This document shows positions 1 to 7,285 of a DNA stretch of 64,000 bases, in pieces. The position numbers and the translations under genes are program-made. The DNA lies in NCBI RefSeq assembly GCF_024124665.1, contig NZ_JAMXSB010000001.1, positions 186,001 to 250,000 of the forward strand, read 5' to 3'. This DNA is from Pleionea sp. CnH1-48 (lineage in GTDB: Bacteria > Pseudomonadota > Gammaproteobacteria > Enterobacterales > Kangiellaceae). The stretch's first letter is position 1. The number at the start of each line of letters is the position of its first letter. The notes below the pieces were generated by a model. It ran no database searches. It saw nothing but the letters and a program-made list of their open reading frames with translations, and was not told where the DNA came from.

Positions 1-730
1 AAAGAGCCGTCGCACGATTGACCGCTTCGAATTCAGGGGTTGCGTTGACTTCTTTCTCTTCACCTTCAGCCGCTGGCTGTGGTGGTTTTTCCATTTCTAC
101 CGGCACAGAAATGTGATCAGAATATTTGCCAACGATGCTGCGTAAACGATAGTTCTGCAAAAACTCTTTTTCATCTTCTTTCAGATGAAGAATTACATCA
201 GTACCACGAGTGCTTCGAGTGGTCGCTGCGATTTCAAACTCGCCTTCTCCTGCCGAACGCCACTCAACGGCTTGATCTTCTGCCGAGCCTGCAGCGCGTG
301 TTACTACCGTTACGCTATCAGCGACGATAAAACCAGAGTAGAAGCCCACACCAAATTGACCAATCAGATTCGCATCTTTTTGCTGATCGCCAGTCATTTG
401 CTTTAAAAACTCAGCAGTGCCTGATTTTGCAATGGTACCCAAATTGTTCATGACTTCTTCACGAGTCATACCAATACCATTATCGCTAATGGTCAAAGTA
501 CCCGCTTCTTCATCAGCCGTAATACGAATACGAAAATTAGGGTCATCGGCCAGAAGGCTGTCATCATCTAATGATTTAAATCTTAGTTTGTCCACCGCAT
601 CAGCAGCATTTGATACCAGCTCTCGCAAAAAGATCTCTTTGTTGCTGTACAAAGAATGCACCATCAAGTGCAGTAATTGCTTAACTTCTGTTTGAAAGCT
701 GTGCTTTTCCATTGTTGCAGTATCAGTCAT
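1..730 (-). CDS. htpG: Molecular chaperone HtpG (Hsp90), 5' part only
   Basis: ATP-dependent cytosolic chaperone of the Hsp90 family. The visible 243 residues hold the N-terminal GHKL ATPase domain: the helix ending [16 protein letters not shown] carries the conserved Glu and Asn, followed by the ATP-lid motifs DNGIGM and [11 protein letters not shown]. The gene runs off the left edge, so the middle and dimerisation domains are missing. The start is placed at the ATG at 730; a second in-frame ATG (712) six codons later is possible. A heat-shock type promoter lies just upstream, which fits the family. Identification is from strong family-wide motifs. Confidence 0.97.
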   Translation of the reverse strand, partial: MTDTATMEKHSFQTEVKQLLHLMVHSLYSNKEIFLRELVSNAADAVDKLRFKSLDDDSLLADDPNFRIRITADEEAGTLTISDNGIGMTREEVMNNLGTIAKSGTAEFLKQMTGDQQKDANLIGQFGVGFYSGFIVADSVTVVTRAAGSAEDQAVEWRSAGEGEFEIAATTRSTRGTDVILHLKEDEKEFLQNYRLRSIVGKYSDHISVPVEMEKPPQPAAEGEEKEVNATPEFEAVNRATAL

Positions 731-766
731 TGAAATAATCACCCATATTGTAAAACGATTGTGTAC

Positions 767-796
767 CAATATGGTGACAGGATGGAGAAATTCAAT
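767..796 (-). promoter_or_regulatory. Probable sigma32 (heat-shock) promoter of htpG
   Basis: Read on the minus strand, TTGAAT (790-795) is followed after 13 bases by CACCATATTG (767-776). This resembles the RpoH pattern CTTGAAA-N13/14-CCCCATnTA and sits about 40 bases from the htpG start. CCATATTG is repeated in inverted orientation at 743-750 and 767-774. Sequence reading only; no transcript data. Confidence 0.55.
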
Positions 797-811
797 AGAA
801 AATTAAAAAAA

Positions 812-1159
812 TTAACCGGCGGCTTTGCGGCTTAGAACCACTTGTAGCTCACGATTCAACCACTGGTGAACACTGACGGATTCTCGATCAGCCATGGATA
901 GCAAGCGCTGCTGGTCAATCGCAGAAATGCATACCGTATAACGCCCGACAAAAGGATGGACAGAAGAACCGCCATATTCGGGGTACAAATGCATATAGTC
1001 ATCAACGGTTTTATAAAAATTGCGCTTGAGAGTGTCTAAATCCACCCCTTCAAAAATAAGCACATCTGGCGCATTAACGACCTCACCAACAATGCAATCG
1101 GTTAGTGGATCATACTCTATTTGTGCAACGAATCCTTTGTAAGCCAACAAGTGCTTCAC
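812..1159 (-). CDS. HicB-like protein without an adjacent HicA toxin
   Basis: 115-residue protein built like HicB antitoxins of type II toxin-antitoxin systems. The N-terminal half has the degenerate RNase-H-like HicB fold (acidic ...IEYDPLTDCIVGEV... stretch, then DLDTLKRNFYKTVDDY). The C-terminal half, about residues 70-112, resembles a ribbon-helix-helix DNA-binding segment. The start codon is GTG with a weak ribosome site. No small double-stranded-RNA-binding HicA reading frame lies on either side (htpG on the left, a 276-base gap with an ERIC element on the right). It is therefore either a solitary regulator or a remnant. Family assignment is good; function is inferred. Confidence 0.75.
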   Translation of the reverse strand: MKHLLAYKGFVAQIEYDPLTDCIVGEVVNAPDVLIFEGVDLDTLKRNFYKTVDDYMHLYPEYGGSSVHPFVGRYTVCISAIDQQRLLSMADRESVSVHQWLNRELQVVLSRKAAG

Positions 1160-1293
1160 CCGAAAACAGCCTATAACTTGAATTATAAATATAGCAAGTA
1201 GCGAAAATTACGCCTATGGACTGTTAAACAAAATGATTATGTTGGTGATCATTTTAATAAGCAAATGATGTTAGAAAAAGTGATAATTTAAGC

Positions 1294-1429
1294 TATACCC
1301 GTCGCCTTTCAAGGTGCAGCGATGTTGTTCAAGTTGCAACGCTGCGCGCACTCATCCCAATCACTTAGTAAAGCTAAGCTCAGGGGACTCGCTTGCTGGC
1401 CGCCTACCTTCACCTCAAAATACTATATA
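1294..1429. repeat. ERIC/IRU-like intergenic repeat, copy 1
   Basis: 136-base imperfect palindrome opening with TATACCCGTCGCCTTTCAAG and ending in a decayed inverted copy (…CACCTCAAAATACTATATA). The central part carries CCCAATCACTTAGT, an AAGCTAAGCT palindrome core, and GCTTGCTGGCCGCCTACC. The same arrangement recurs at 49449-49575. Order and motifs match the known ~127-base ERIC (intergenic repeat unit) consensus, whose core contains AAGTGACTGGGGTGAG. This copy has about a dozen extra bases near its left arm and a degraded right end. It stops seven bases from the recR stop codon. Confidence 0.85.
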
Positions 1430-1435
1430 AGAAGC

Positions 1436-2038
1436 TTAAAAATTAAGAGTTCGTCGCTCCGTTAAAGAGCGAGCCAAGGTATTTGCATCCAAATACTCTA
1501 ACTCTCCTCCCATAGGAATTCCTTGAGCGATACGCGTTAGTTTTACATTAAAAGGCTGAACCAAGTCATGAAGATAATGAGCAGTGGCTTCACCTTCAAT
1601 CGTGGCACTTGTTGCGACAATGATTTCTTCAACCGTCCCTTCTTGTATGCGCTTTTCTAACACATCGAGCCCAAGCTCTTCTGGTCCAACGCCATCTAAC
1701 GGTGATAAGTGCCCCATCAAAACAAAATAGGTTCCCTTAAATCCGCCACTGTTTTCTATCGCCAAAATATCGGCGGGTGACTCGACGATACAAATAAGAG
1801 AATGATCGCGTTTGTGGCTACAACAGATAGTACACAATTCATCTTCACAAAAATTACGACAATTTTTGCAGTGTTGAATACCTTCCATAGCACGCGCTAA
1901 TACATTCGCCAAATGCTTACCACCATCACGATCTCGTTCCAGCAAATGATAAACCATTCGTTGAGCAGACTTTTGCCCTACACCAGGTAAACAGCGGAAG
2001 GCTTCGATAACACTTTCTAACAACGGTGATTGTTTCAT
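1436..2038 (-). CDS. recR: Recombination mediator protein RecR
   Basis: RecR works with RecF and RecO to load RecA on gapped DNA. The 200-residue length is standard. Residues 10-30 hold the helix-hairpin-helix (LPGVGQKSAQRM). A four-cysteine zinc finger uses C57, C60, C69 and C72. A Toprim domain starts about residue 81 (CIVESPADILAIE), and the Walker-B-like end RIAQGIPMGGELEYLD is present. It lies downstream of dnaX-ybaB as in most gammaproteobacteria, but a hairpin at 2107-2139 separates it from ybaB and may reduce read-through. Confidence 0.98.
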   Translation of the reverse strand: MKQSPLLESVIEAFRCLPGVGQKSAQRMVYHLLERDRDGGKHLANVLARAMEGIQHCKNCRNFCEDELCTICCSHKRDHSLICIVESPADILAIENSGGFKGTYFVLMGHLSPLDGVGPEELGLDVLEKRIQEGTVEEIIVATSATIEGEATAHYLHDLVQPFNVKLTRIAQGIPMGGELEYLDANTLARSLTERRTLNF

Positions 2039-2100
2039 AATAGTGGCAACTCAAAAGGCGAGAAGATTTTTAGACAGGTAAGCAATTCTGTAATTAACAC

Positions 2101-2139
2101 AAAAGCAAAAGCTGCTTACTCAAACAATAAGCAGCTTTT
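2101..2139 (-). terminator. Hairpin between ybaB and recR (partial terminator)
   Basis: Perfect 12-bp stem AAAAGCTGCTTA (2107-2118) and TAAGCAGCTTTT (2128-2139) with a 9-base loop. On the minus strand the stem is followed by TTTTGCTTTTG. This looks like a Rho-independent terminator with a broken U-tract, placed inside an otherwise co-directional gene group, so it may tune recR expression. Confidence 0.6.
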
Positions 2140-2157
2140 ACGAACTCATAGCGAATA

Positions 2158-2478
2158 TTAGAATGGCATTTTAAAACCAGGAGGAATAGGTAAGCCAGAT
2201 GTTAACTCAGACATTTTATCTTGTGTTTGAGTTTCAACTTTGCGAACAGCGTCATTTATAGCCGCAGCAATCAAATCTTCCAAAATCTCTTTATCGTCCT
2301 GCAATAAGCTATCATCCAGCTCTACACGACGCACATCATGACGGCCATTCATGATCACTTTTACCATTCCGGCACCTGCTTCACCAGTGACTTCTAGAGA
2401 CGCAGCTTCTTCTTGCATCTGCTGCATTTTCTCTTGCATCTGCTGCGCCTGCTTCATGATATTACCTAAGCCTTTCAT
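2158..2478 (-). CDS. ybaB: YbaB/EbfC nucleoid-associated protein
   Basis: 106-residue YbaB/EbfC family DNA-binding protein that dimerises as tweezers and coats DNA. Visible are the N-terminal glutamine/methionine-rich helix ([18 protein letters not shown]), the central beta part [19 protein letters not shown], the second helix [17 protein letters not shown], and the C-terminal glycine/proline tail [11 protein letters not shown]. Length and position between dnaX and recR are as in other gammaproteobacteria. Confidence 0.96.
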   Translation of the reverse strand: MKGLGNIMKQAQQMQEKMQQMQEEAASLEVTGEAGAGMVKVIMNGRHDVRRVELDDSLLQDDKEILEDLIAAAINDAVRKVETQTQDKMSELTSGLPIPPGFKMPF

Positions 2479-2521
2479 AATTTACCTCTAACAAATATTT
2501 TTTAAAATAAGTTACGTTAAT

Positions 2522-2586
2522 GCACAGCTGTTACAAATTGCGCAAACATCTACCAATCAAATTTAAAAGATGTTTAGGAGCTGTGC
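2522..2586. other. Two-tier inverted repeat between dnaX and ybaB
   Basis: Outer arms GCACAGCT (2522-2529) and AGCTGTGC (2579-2586) enclose inner arms AAACATCT (2544-2551) and AGATGTTT (2568-2575). In the minus-strand transcript this would fold as one long interrupted stem right after the dnaX stop codon and before the ybaB ribosome site. It has no U-tract, so an mRNA processing or stability element is more likely than a terminator. Confidence 0.45.
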
Positions 2587-2595
2587 TTAAAAAAT

Positions 2596-4614
2596 TTACG
2601 CTGGCTTTAACATAATGTTATCAACCGAGAGTTGCACCGAAAATTGATCAACAATGGTGCTTAACTTGGGGTTCGCCATTAAGTTATTTAAGCCTTCTTC
2701 CAGCGCTTGCTGGTGCAATTGTTCTGATAACTTTTTGGGAGTCATCAAATCATGCTCAGCCGTCGTAAAGCTCACCTCAATAGACTCACCAAACACATTA
2801 GATAATGCTTCTTTAACCTTTTGCTGAACTTTTGGCGTAATAAAATTTTGTACCGTTGAGAGTATATCCAACTGCAACTCGCTATTTTGCCATCCCCGAA
2901 CCTGACTGTTGTTAAGTACTTGAAACGCCTGTCCGGTGATGTCTATTTGCTGTAAGCAACGATGCCAATGAGCCGGTTCTAACACGTCATTTTTAGCAAC
3001 AGGAGTCGCTTCTTTCACAGGCACGGGCTTTTCACTGGGCGGTGCAGCTGACGTAGTTTGTTCGTCTTTTGCCGGAGTTCTTCCTAATGCTTGCTCGATA
3101 CGTTGAGCTGGAGACAAAGCCTGGCTATTTTGTGGTTTCGCTTCAACGGTAGTCTCTGATACAGATATGGGGGCAACAGGCGCACTTTCAACAGGAGCCG
3201 ATTCGGCAGGCGCTCTTTGCACAGGCTCAGTAACAACAGAAGCCTTGGTGTGATTACCATTAACCGATGACGCGGCTTCGATAGCGGGCTCTTTGATTGC
3301 CGCCATCGCCTCTTGCGCTCGAGAAACCGTCGCAGGTTTCTTAACAGGCATAGGTGGTGGCGGAGGCTCCGCGACCTGTGGGTTCGGCATTGGTGCAGTC
3401 ACCGCCTGAGCTTGTATTGGCGCCGGAGCCGGAGCTTGAGAAGCAACGGGTTCCGCTGCTACTTCACGATTTTTTTTTTCTGGTGTTGGCTGTGGGGTAC
3501 TGAAGTTTTTTGGGGCCGTTTGCGGCATTGGATTCTTAGCCGATTGCGGGCGGAAAACCAGCATACGGATCAGCGCCATAATAAAGCCTTCTTTAGCATC
3601 GGGTGCCAAAGACAGGTCTTTACGTGCATTGAGACCTAATTGATAAAAGAGTTGAATGTCTTGTTGCGACAGCTGCTGTGCCAACTCCGAGTAACGCTCG
3701 TCATCTAAATAAGTAGTGCCAACAATTTGTGCGACCGCCAACTGGTGCAAAACCGATAACAAATCAGCAAGCACCGCATTGTAATCAGGTGCAAACTCAG
3801 ACATGCGCTCAGTCACTTCAATAATTTCGTTAGGCGCATTGTGAGCAAACGCTTGCAACAACTGGAATACAAACTGCTGATCAACCGCGCCCAGCATATC
3901 CGCAACTTCACTATGCTCAAGTTGTCCGCCACCAAAAGCGATGGCTTGATCCAGTAGGCTAAGCGCATCACGCATACTGCCATCAGCAGCCTTAGATAAT
4001 AGCTTTAAGCTGTTGGAGTCAAACTGTATTTGTTCGGCTTGTAGTACCTGCTCTAAATGCTCTTGAATGGACTCAGGTGTCATACGTTTTAAATGAAACT
4101 GCAAACAACGAGACAACACCGTGACTGGGAGCTTTTGCGGATCGGTGGTCGCTAATAAGAACACAATATGGGGAGGCGGTTCTTCCAGAGTTTTTAGCAA
4201 TGCATTAAAACTGCTGTTAGAAAGCATGTGTACTTCGTCAATCAGGTATACCTTGTAACGACCCCGAGTAGGACGATATTGTACGTTATCAAGTATTTCG
4301 CGAGTGTCTTCTACTTTAGTACGAGAAGCCGCATCCACTTCGATGAGATCAACAAAATTACCCTCATCCACTTCGCGGCAGGTGCCACACACACCACAAG
4401 GGTTGGCAGTAACACCCTGCTCACAATTTAAGCACTTGGAAAAAATACGAGCGATGGTTGTTTTACCAACACCACGGGTACCAGTAAATAAATAGGCATG
4501 ATGCAGACGATCTTGCTCGATCGCATTAACAATCGCTTTTTGTACGTGGGATTGACCGACCAGCTGAGAAAAGTTTTTGGGCCGCCATTTGCGCGCTAAT
4601 ACGGTATATGACAT
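2596..4614 (-). CDS. dnaX: DNA polymerase III subunits tau and gamma
   Basis: Clamp-loader ATPase and polymerase organiser of the replisome, 672 residues. Domain I shows Walker A GTRGVGKTT (45-53), a zinc site (C64, C73, C76, C79), Walker B LIDEVH (124-129) and the sensor stretch LLATTDPQKLPVTVLSRC. Domains II-III follow to about residue 365. Then comes a long proline/alanine-rich linker (about 370-550), and the tau-specific C-terminal domain starts near 555. A run of ten A in the mRNA at codons 379-382, with an immediate stop in the -1 frame, should also yield a 383-residue gamma form (see separate entry). ffs lies upstream, ybaB-recR downstream. Confidence 0.98.
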   Translation of the reverse strand: MSYTVLARKWRPKNFSQLVGQSHVQKAIVNAIEQDRLHHAYLFTGTRGVGKTTIARIFSKCLNCEQGVTANPCGVCGTCREVDEGNFVDLIEVDAASRTKVEDTREILDNVQYRPTRGRYKVYLIDEVHMLSNSSFNALLKTLEEPPPHIVFLLATTDPQKLPVTVLSRCLQFHLKRMTPESIQEHLEQVLQAEQIQFDSNSLKLLSKAADGSMRDALSLLDQAIAFGGGQLEHSEVADMLGAVDQQFVFQLLQAFAHNAPNEIIEVTERMSEFAPDYNAVLADLLSVLHQLAVAQIVGTTYLDDERYSELAQQLSQQDIQLFYQLGLNARKDLSLAPDAKEGFIMALIRMLVFRPQSAKNPMPQTAPKNFSTPQPTPEKKNREVAAEPVASQAPAPAPIQAQAVTAPMPNPQVAEPPPPPMPVKKPATVSRAQEAMAAIKEPAIEAASSVNGNHTKASVVTEPVQRAPAESAPVESAPVAPISVSETTVEAKPQNSQALSPAQRIEQALGRTPAKDEQTTSAAPPSEKPVPVKEATPVAKNDVLEPAHWHRCLQQIDITGQAFQVLNNSQVRGWQNSELQLDILSTVQNFITPKVQQKVKEALSNVFGESIEVSFTTAEHDLMTPKKLSEQLHQQALEEGLNNLMANPKLSTIVDQFSVQLSVDNIMLKPA
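3442..3480 (-). promoter_or_regulatory. dnaX programmed frameshift / slippage signal
   Basis: On the minus strand codon 379 (GAA) opens a G-A10-T tract (3480-3469). A -1 slip, or one extra A from transcriptional slippage, changes the reading to AAA-TCG-TGA and stops at once. This gives a gamma product of 383 residues that ends right after the ATPase and collar domains. Nine bases after the A-run an 8-bp stem AGCAGCGG/CCGTTGCT with an AAC loop (3460-3442) could stimulate pausing. The layout parallels the E. coli dnaX site. No upstream Shine-Dalgarno-like stimulator was seen. Confidence 0.75.
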
Positions 4615-4769
4615 TCAGATTTATCCGCGTGATTATTGTTCTTATCATTCGTCGTCAGGCGTTCATTATAATCGACTCAGGCCCTGAACTCTAACAAAAT
4701 GAAGCAAAGAGTTTGAGAAAAATGATGAAAAACAGGAAGAAAAATAAGAGGTTCTGCGCAAACAGTTTT

Positions 4770-4881
<112 letters not shown>

Positions 4882-4898
4882 TAGCGTGGTGAGGGCGC

Positions 4899-4927
4899 AT
4901 TATCCACAATTTCCCAAGAAATGGAAA
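4899..4927 (-). promoter_or_regulatory. Probable sigma70 promoter of ffs
   Basis: Minus strand: TTTCCA (4922-4927), 17-base spacer, GATAAT (4899-4904), followed by a GC-rich discriminator GCGCCC. A start near 4891 would be about ten bases before the mature RNA. A GC-rich discriminator is typical of stable-RNA promoters under stringent control; that control is inferred. Confidence 0.5.
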
Positions 4928-5259
4928 GCCCGGATTGTAAGAAATCTATAATTTTTTCAGCAGGATAGTTTTTTGATTAATCCCCACTCAGATGGTCGCT
5001 CAAAGCTTATTCATTATGGTTAACTTAGCAGCAACTCAAGAAATTCAATGTTTTCATTGTTCATTCCTTGCACGCTCTTAACCACCGAAACATATCTCAA
5101 TAAGCACTAAATGAAGCAAAATTGTCACATCAATGCTCTCAAAAACAGATATAGTAAGTAATTGATGAACCTTATCTATTGCCAAAGCTAAATGACTTGC
5201 GCTATAGCTATCTCTCTATCTTGAGGTAATCGGCAAATGACGATGGGTAACCTATAATT
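4928..5259. other. Intergenic stretch upstream of the anti-sigma gene
   Basis: No coding frame or RNA was recognised. A perfect TATAAT at 5253-5258 lies near the right end and could be the -10 box for the following operon. No good -35 was found at normal spacing. Confidence 0.4.
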
Positions 5260-5304
5260 GTGGCTTTTAGGGCAAACATAGCAAATATTGATGCCAACCA
5301 GAGA

Positions 5305-5763
5305 ATGATGCAAAACAAAGATGCGCTGTTAACACTTCAATTTGAAGCCTATCCCCATAATTTAAAGGAGGTGAGAGGTTTGGTGTGCCAGCATCTTAAG
5401 GCCGCTGATTTTGGCCGGGAGGTAGCCGATGAGGTCGTATTAGCCGTGGATGAAGCCTGCCAGAACATTATTCGCCATGCTTATCAGTCGGAGCAAGGCG
5501 GATTGATTGATTTAGCGCTTTATTTGACAAATAATACACTCTCTGTTGAATTAGTGGATTACGCCCAGCCTTGCAATCCAGATTGCTGCGTACCTAAACC
5601 GAGGGAGCCTCTACAGCCGGGCGGTTTAGGATTACATTTTATGAATGAGCTGATGGATTCTGTATCCTACGAAAAACCGCCAGCTGGAGCGGGAAATCGC
5701 TTAGTTATGACTAAAACACATAACAACAAGAACAGCGGCAACAACAAAAGGAACAATGAATGA
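5305..5763 (+). CDS. Anti-sigma/anti-anti-sigma switch kinase (RsbW/SpoIIAB-like GHKL ATPase)
   Basis: Serine-kinase type HATPase_c protein that in related partner-switch systems binds and phosphorylates a STAS protein. The N-box EACQNIIRHAY, the G1-like DYAQPCNP and the G2 loop GGLGLHFM are visible, giving an intact Bergerat ATP pocket. ATG at 5305 (152 residues) is preferred over the GTG at 5260, because TATAAT at 5253-5258 would put the transcript start after that GTG. The stop overlaps the next start as ATGA, so the STAS protein is the obvious partner. No PP2C phosphatase or sigma factor gene is adjacent. Confidence 0.85.
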   Translation: MMQNKDALLTLQFEAYPHNLKEVRGLVCQHLKAADFGREVADEVVLAVDEACQNIIRHAYQSEQGGLIDLALYLTNNTLSVELVDYAQPCNPDCCVPKPREPLQPGGLGLHFMNELMDSVSYEKPPAGAGNRLVMTKTHNNKNSGNNKRNNE

Positions 5764-6065
5764 GTTATCAAGTAGCACAAAACGGCGAAGAAACCGTAGT
5801 ATTTTTAGACGGCGATGTCGATCTGGAACGCTCTCCTTCTGCACGTAAAGTGTTATTGGAATGGGTAGAAAAAGGGCAAAATGTTGTTGTTGATATGTCT
5901 GAAGTTTCTTATATCGATTCGTCAGGTGTGGCAAGTCTAGTTGAAGCTTTGCAAGCATCCAAGAAAAACAACGTAGACTTTTATTTGAAGCAAGTAAGCG
6001 AACCAGCTTTAAAAGTTTTTAAACTTGCTCGATTAGAAAAAGTTTTTAATATTATCGAAGGTTAA
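5760..6065 (+). CDS. STAS-domain anti-sigma factor antagonist
   Basis: 101-residue single STAS domain protein of the SpoIIAA/RsbV type. The phosphorylatable serine lies in the typical motif DMSEVSYIDSSGVASLVEAL (residues about 46-65). The fold ends with FKLARLEKVFNIIEG as in family members. It is translationally coupled to the ATPase gene (4-base overlap) with an AAGGA ribosome site about eight bases ahead. Together they form the two core components of a partner-switching module. The sigma factor or other target cannot be told from the window. Confidence 0.9.
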   Translation: MSYQVAQNGEETVVFLDGDVDLERSPSARKVLLEWVEKGQNVVVDMSEVSYIDSSGVASLVEALQASKKNNVDFYLKQVSEPALKVFKLARLEKVFNIIEG

Positions 6066-6113
6066 TTGGATAAACCCAACAAGAGCTCAGCTCTTGCTGG
6101 ATTATTAATGATT

Positions 6114-6141
6114 AAAAAAGCGCATTCTCATGCGCTTTTTT
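6114..6141. terminator. Bidirectional Rho-independent terminator
   Basis: AAAAAAGCGCA (6114-6124), loop TTCTCA, TGCGCTTTTTT (6131-6141). It sits between the convergent STAS gene and hsp20 and is suitable for both strands. Confidence 0.85.
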
Positions 6142-6144
6142 GGT

Positions 6145-6573
6145 TTAGTTGATATTAATTCGTTTAACGAGTTCTTCTTCTGGCGTTTCTCGAACTAGTT
6201 GAATTCGTAGCAAGCCGTGCTTGAGTTCAGCACTTTTAACTTCTACGTGATCCGCCAAACGGAATTGACGGTCGAAAGCGCGAGTAGCGATGCCACGATG
6301 TAAATAAGTGGTTGTTTCGTCAGTTTTATCTTCAATGCGTCCAGTAACTGTTAGCGTGTCTTTTTTAACATTAATTTCAATGTCTGATTCACGAAATCCT
6401 GCAACAGCCATGGTAATAAAATAAGTGTCTTCTCCGGCCTTTTCGATGTTATAAGGCGGGAATCCTCCTCCGTTGTTTTCATCACGCATAGTGATGTTTT
6501 CGAAGAAGTCGTTGAAGCGATCAAAGCCTACAGAGTGGCGGAATAATGGTGATAAAGAAAAACGAGTAGTCAT
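6145..6573 (-). CDS. Small heat-shock protein, Hsp20/IbpA family
   Basis: 142-residue holdase that binds unfolding proteins. N-terminal arm RFSLSPLFRHSVGFDRFNDFFE is typical of IbpA. The alpha-crystallin domain spans about residues 30-120 (PPYNIEKAGEDTYFITMAVAGF ... GLLRIQLVRE). The C-terminal tail RININ provides the I-x-I oligomerisation motif. The ATG at 6573 is chosen because AAAGGAGGT lies at the right distance; a start eight codons upstream would lie inside the ribosome site hairpin. A sigma32-like promoter and a ROSE-like hairpin precede it. Confidence 0.95.
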   Translation of the reverse strand: MTTRFSLSPLFRHSVGFDRFNDFFENITMRDENNGGGFPPYNIEKAGEDTYFITMAVAGFRESDIEINVKKDTLTVTGRIEDKTDETTTYLHRGIATRAFDRQFRLADHVEVKSAELKHGLLRIQLVRETPEEELVKRININ

Positions 6574-6577
6574 AATG

Positions 6578-6600
6578 ACCTCCTTTAAATTAAGCAAGGT
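6578..6600 (-). promoter_or_regulatory. ROSE-type RNA thermometer hairpin of hsp20
   Basis: In the minus-strand leader, ACCTTGCTT (6600-6592) pairs with AAGGAGGT (6585-6578), masking the whole Shine-Dalgarno. The pairing leaves one G of UUGCU (6597-6593) bulged. UYGCU facing the AGGA of the ribosome site with a bulged G is the hallmark of ROSE elements that control ibpA/hsp20 translation by temperature. Only the terminal hairpin was checked by eye; upstream helices were not modelled. Confidence 0.7.
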
Positions 6601-6645
6601 TTAAGTTTTTAATTTCGAGACCCTCATTAGGCATCCCGTAAGTTC

Positions 6646-6674
6646 TATATAGGGGTGGATTTTTTGTTTTCAAT
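6646..6674 (-). promoter_or_regulatory. Sigma32-like promoter of hsp20
   Basis: Minus strand: TTGAAA (6668-6673), about 13 bases, then CCCCTATATA (6655-6646). It matches the heat-shock pattern and places the transcript start about 65-70 bases before the start codon, leaving room for the thermometer. Confidence 0.65.
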
Positions 6675-7285
6675 AAAGTTTTTTAAAAATTTTTTATTTA
6701 TTATTTCGAAGCGCTTTGAACTTAGAGCATTTTAAACAGTAATTTTATAGATCTAAATTAATACTTGTGAACTTCCCATTTTTGATCAGTACAGATTTCG
6801 CCTTTATGCCCTGTTCGGGTATGCGGCGACCATTCTTTTTCAAGAGCGAAAAAGAAGGTCCTTAGATCCCATCTTGTATTACAAGATAGGGGCAAAACGC
6901 CCTTGGTCGCTGCGCTGGCATTTGCTCATCTAGGATTTTATGGATTGAGTATGCTTGTCGGTTCTGAAGGGATTTTTTGACCTTAAACGTGCCAAGGAAG
7001 ATTCGATCAGATTTTGTGTTTTAGCTTGGTTTTCCTTCTAAGCTCTGAATTGTCAGATGACTCCATCGTGACTGGATAAGGCTTTACAGAGTGGTGCCTA
7101 TAGGCCTTATCCTGAAACAGTGGCCTTTTCCGTCCCTTTTGTGGACTTACAAAAGGGGCTCGTCCAGCAGTACCTGAAGAGCATAAAAATAACAAAGACT
7201 CGACCGAATGCCTGCGTCATCCCCATATTTCCTATATAATTCACCCCAGACCATTAGATAGAAACTTGCGAATACTCAATCAGCC
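6675..7285. other. 611-base intergenic stretch with hairpins
   Basis: AT-rich to 6800, then more balanced. It holds a perfect 9-bp hairpin TTCTTTTTC/GAAAAAGAA (6833-6856). A second hairpin, ATCTTGT-ATT-ACAAGAT inside CCC...GGGG, follows at about 6867-6892. A 62-codon open frame on the minus strand (7007-7195) has no recognisable family. No transposase or RNA was identified. The stretch looks like decayed or repeat-type DNA rather than a gene. Confidence 0.4.

Noticed and set aside
743-774. CCATATTG/CAATATGG as an htpG leader hairpin
   Set aside because: With the proposed promoter only one arm would be transcribed, so it cannot fold in the mRNA; at most a DNA site.
3470-3479. T10 run on the plus strand as a terminator U-tract
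   Set aside because: It lies inside dnaX, has no hairpin ahead of it on the plus strand, and is explained by the A10 frameshift tract.
3313-3639. 108-codon plus-strand frame opposite dnaX
   Set aside because: Arg/Trp-rich translation typical of an antisense shadow of the proline/alanine-rich linker.
5260-5304. GTG start for the anti-sigma kinase at 5260
   Set aside because: A TATAAT box at 5253-5258 would place the transcript start after it, and the first 15 residues are not part of the ATPase fold.
7007-7195. 62-codon minus-strand reading frame
   Set aside because: No ribosome site, no recognisable family, rich in Lys/Arg/Ser as expected from a chance frame or repeat DNA.
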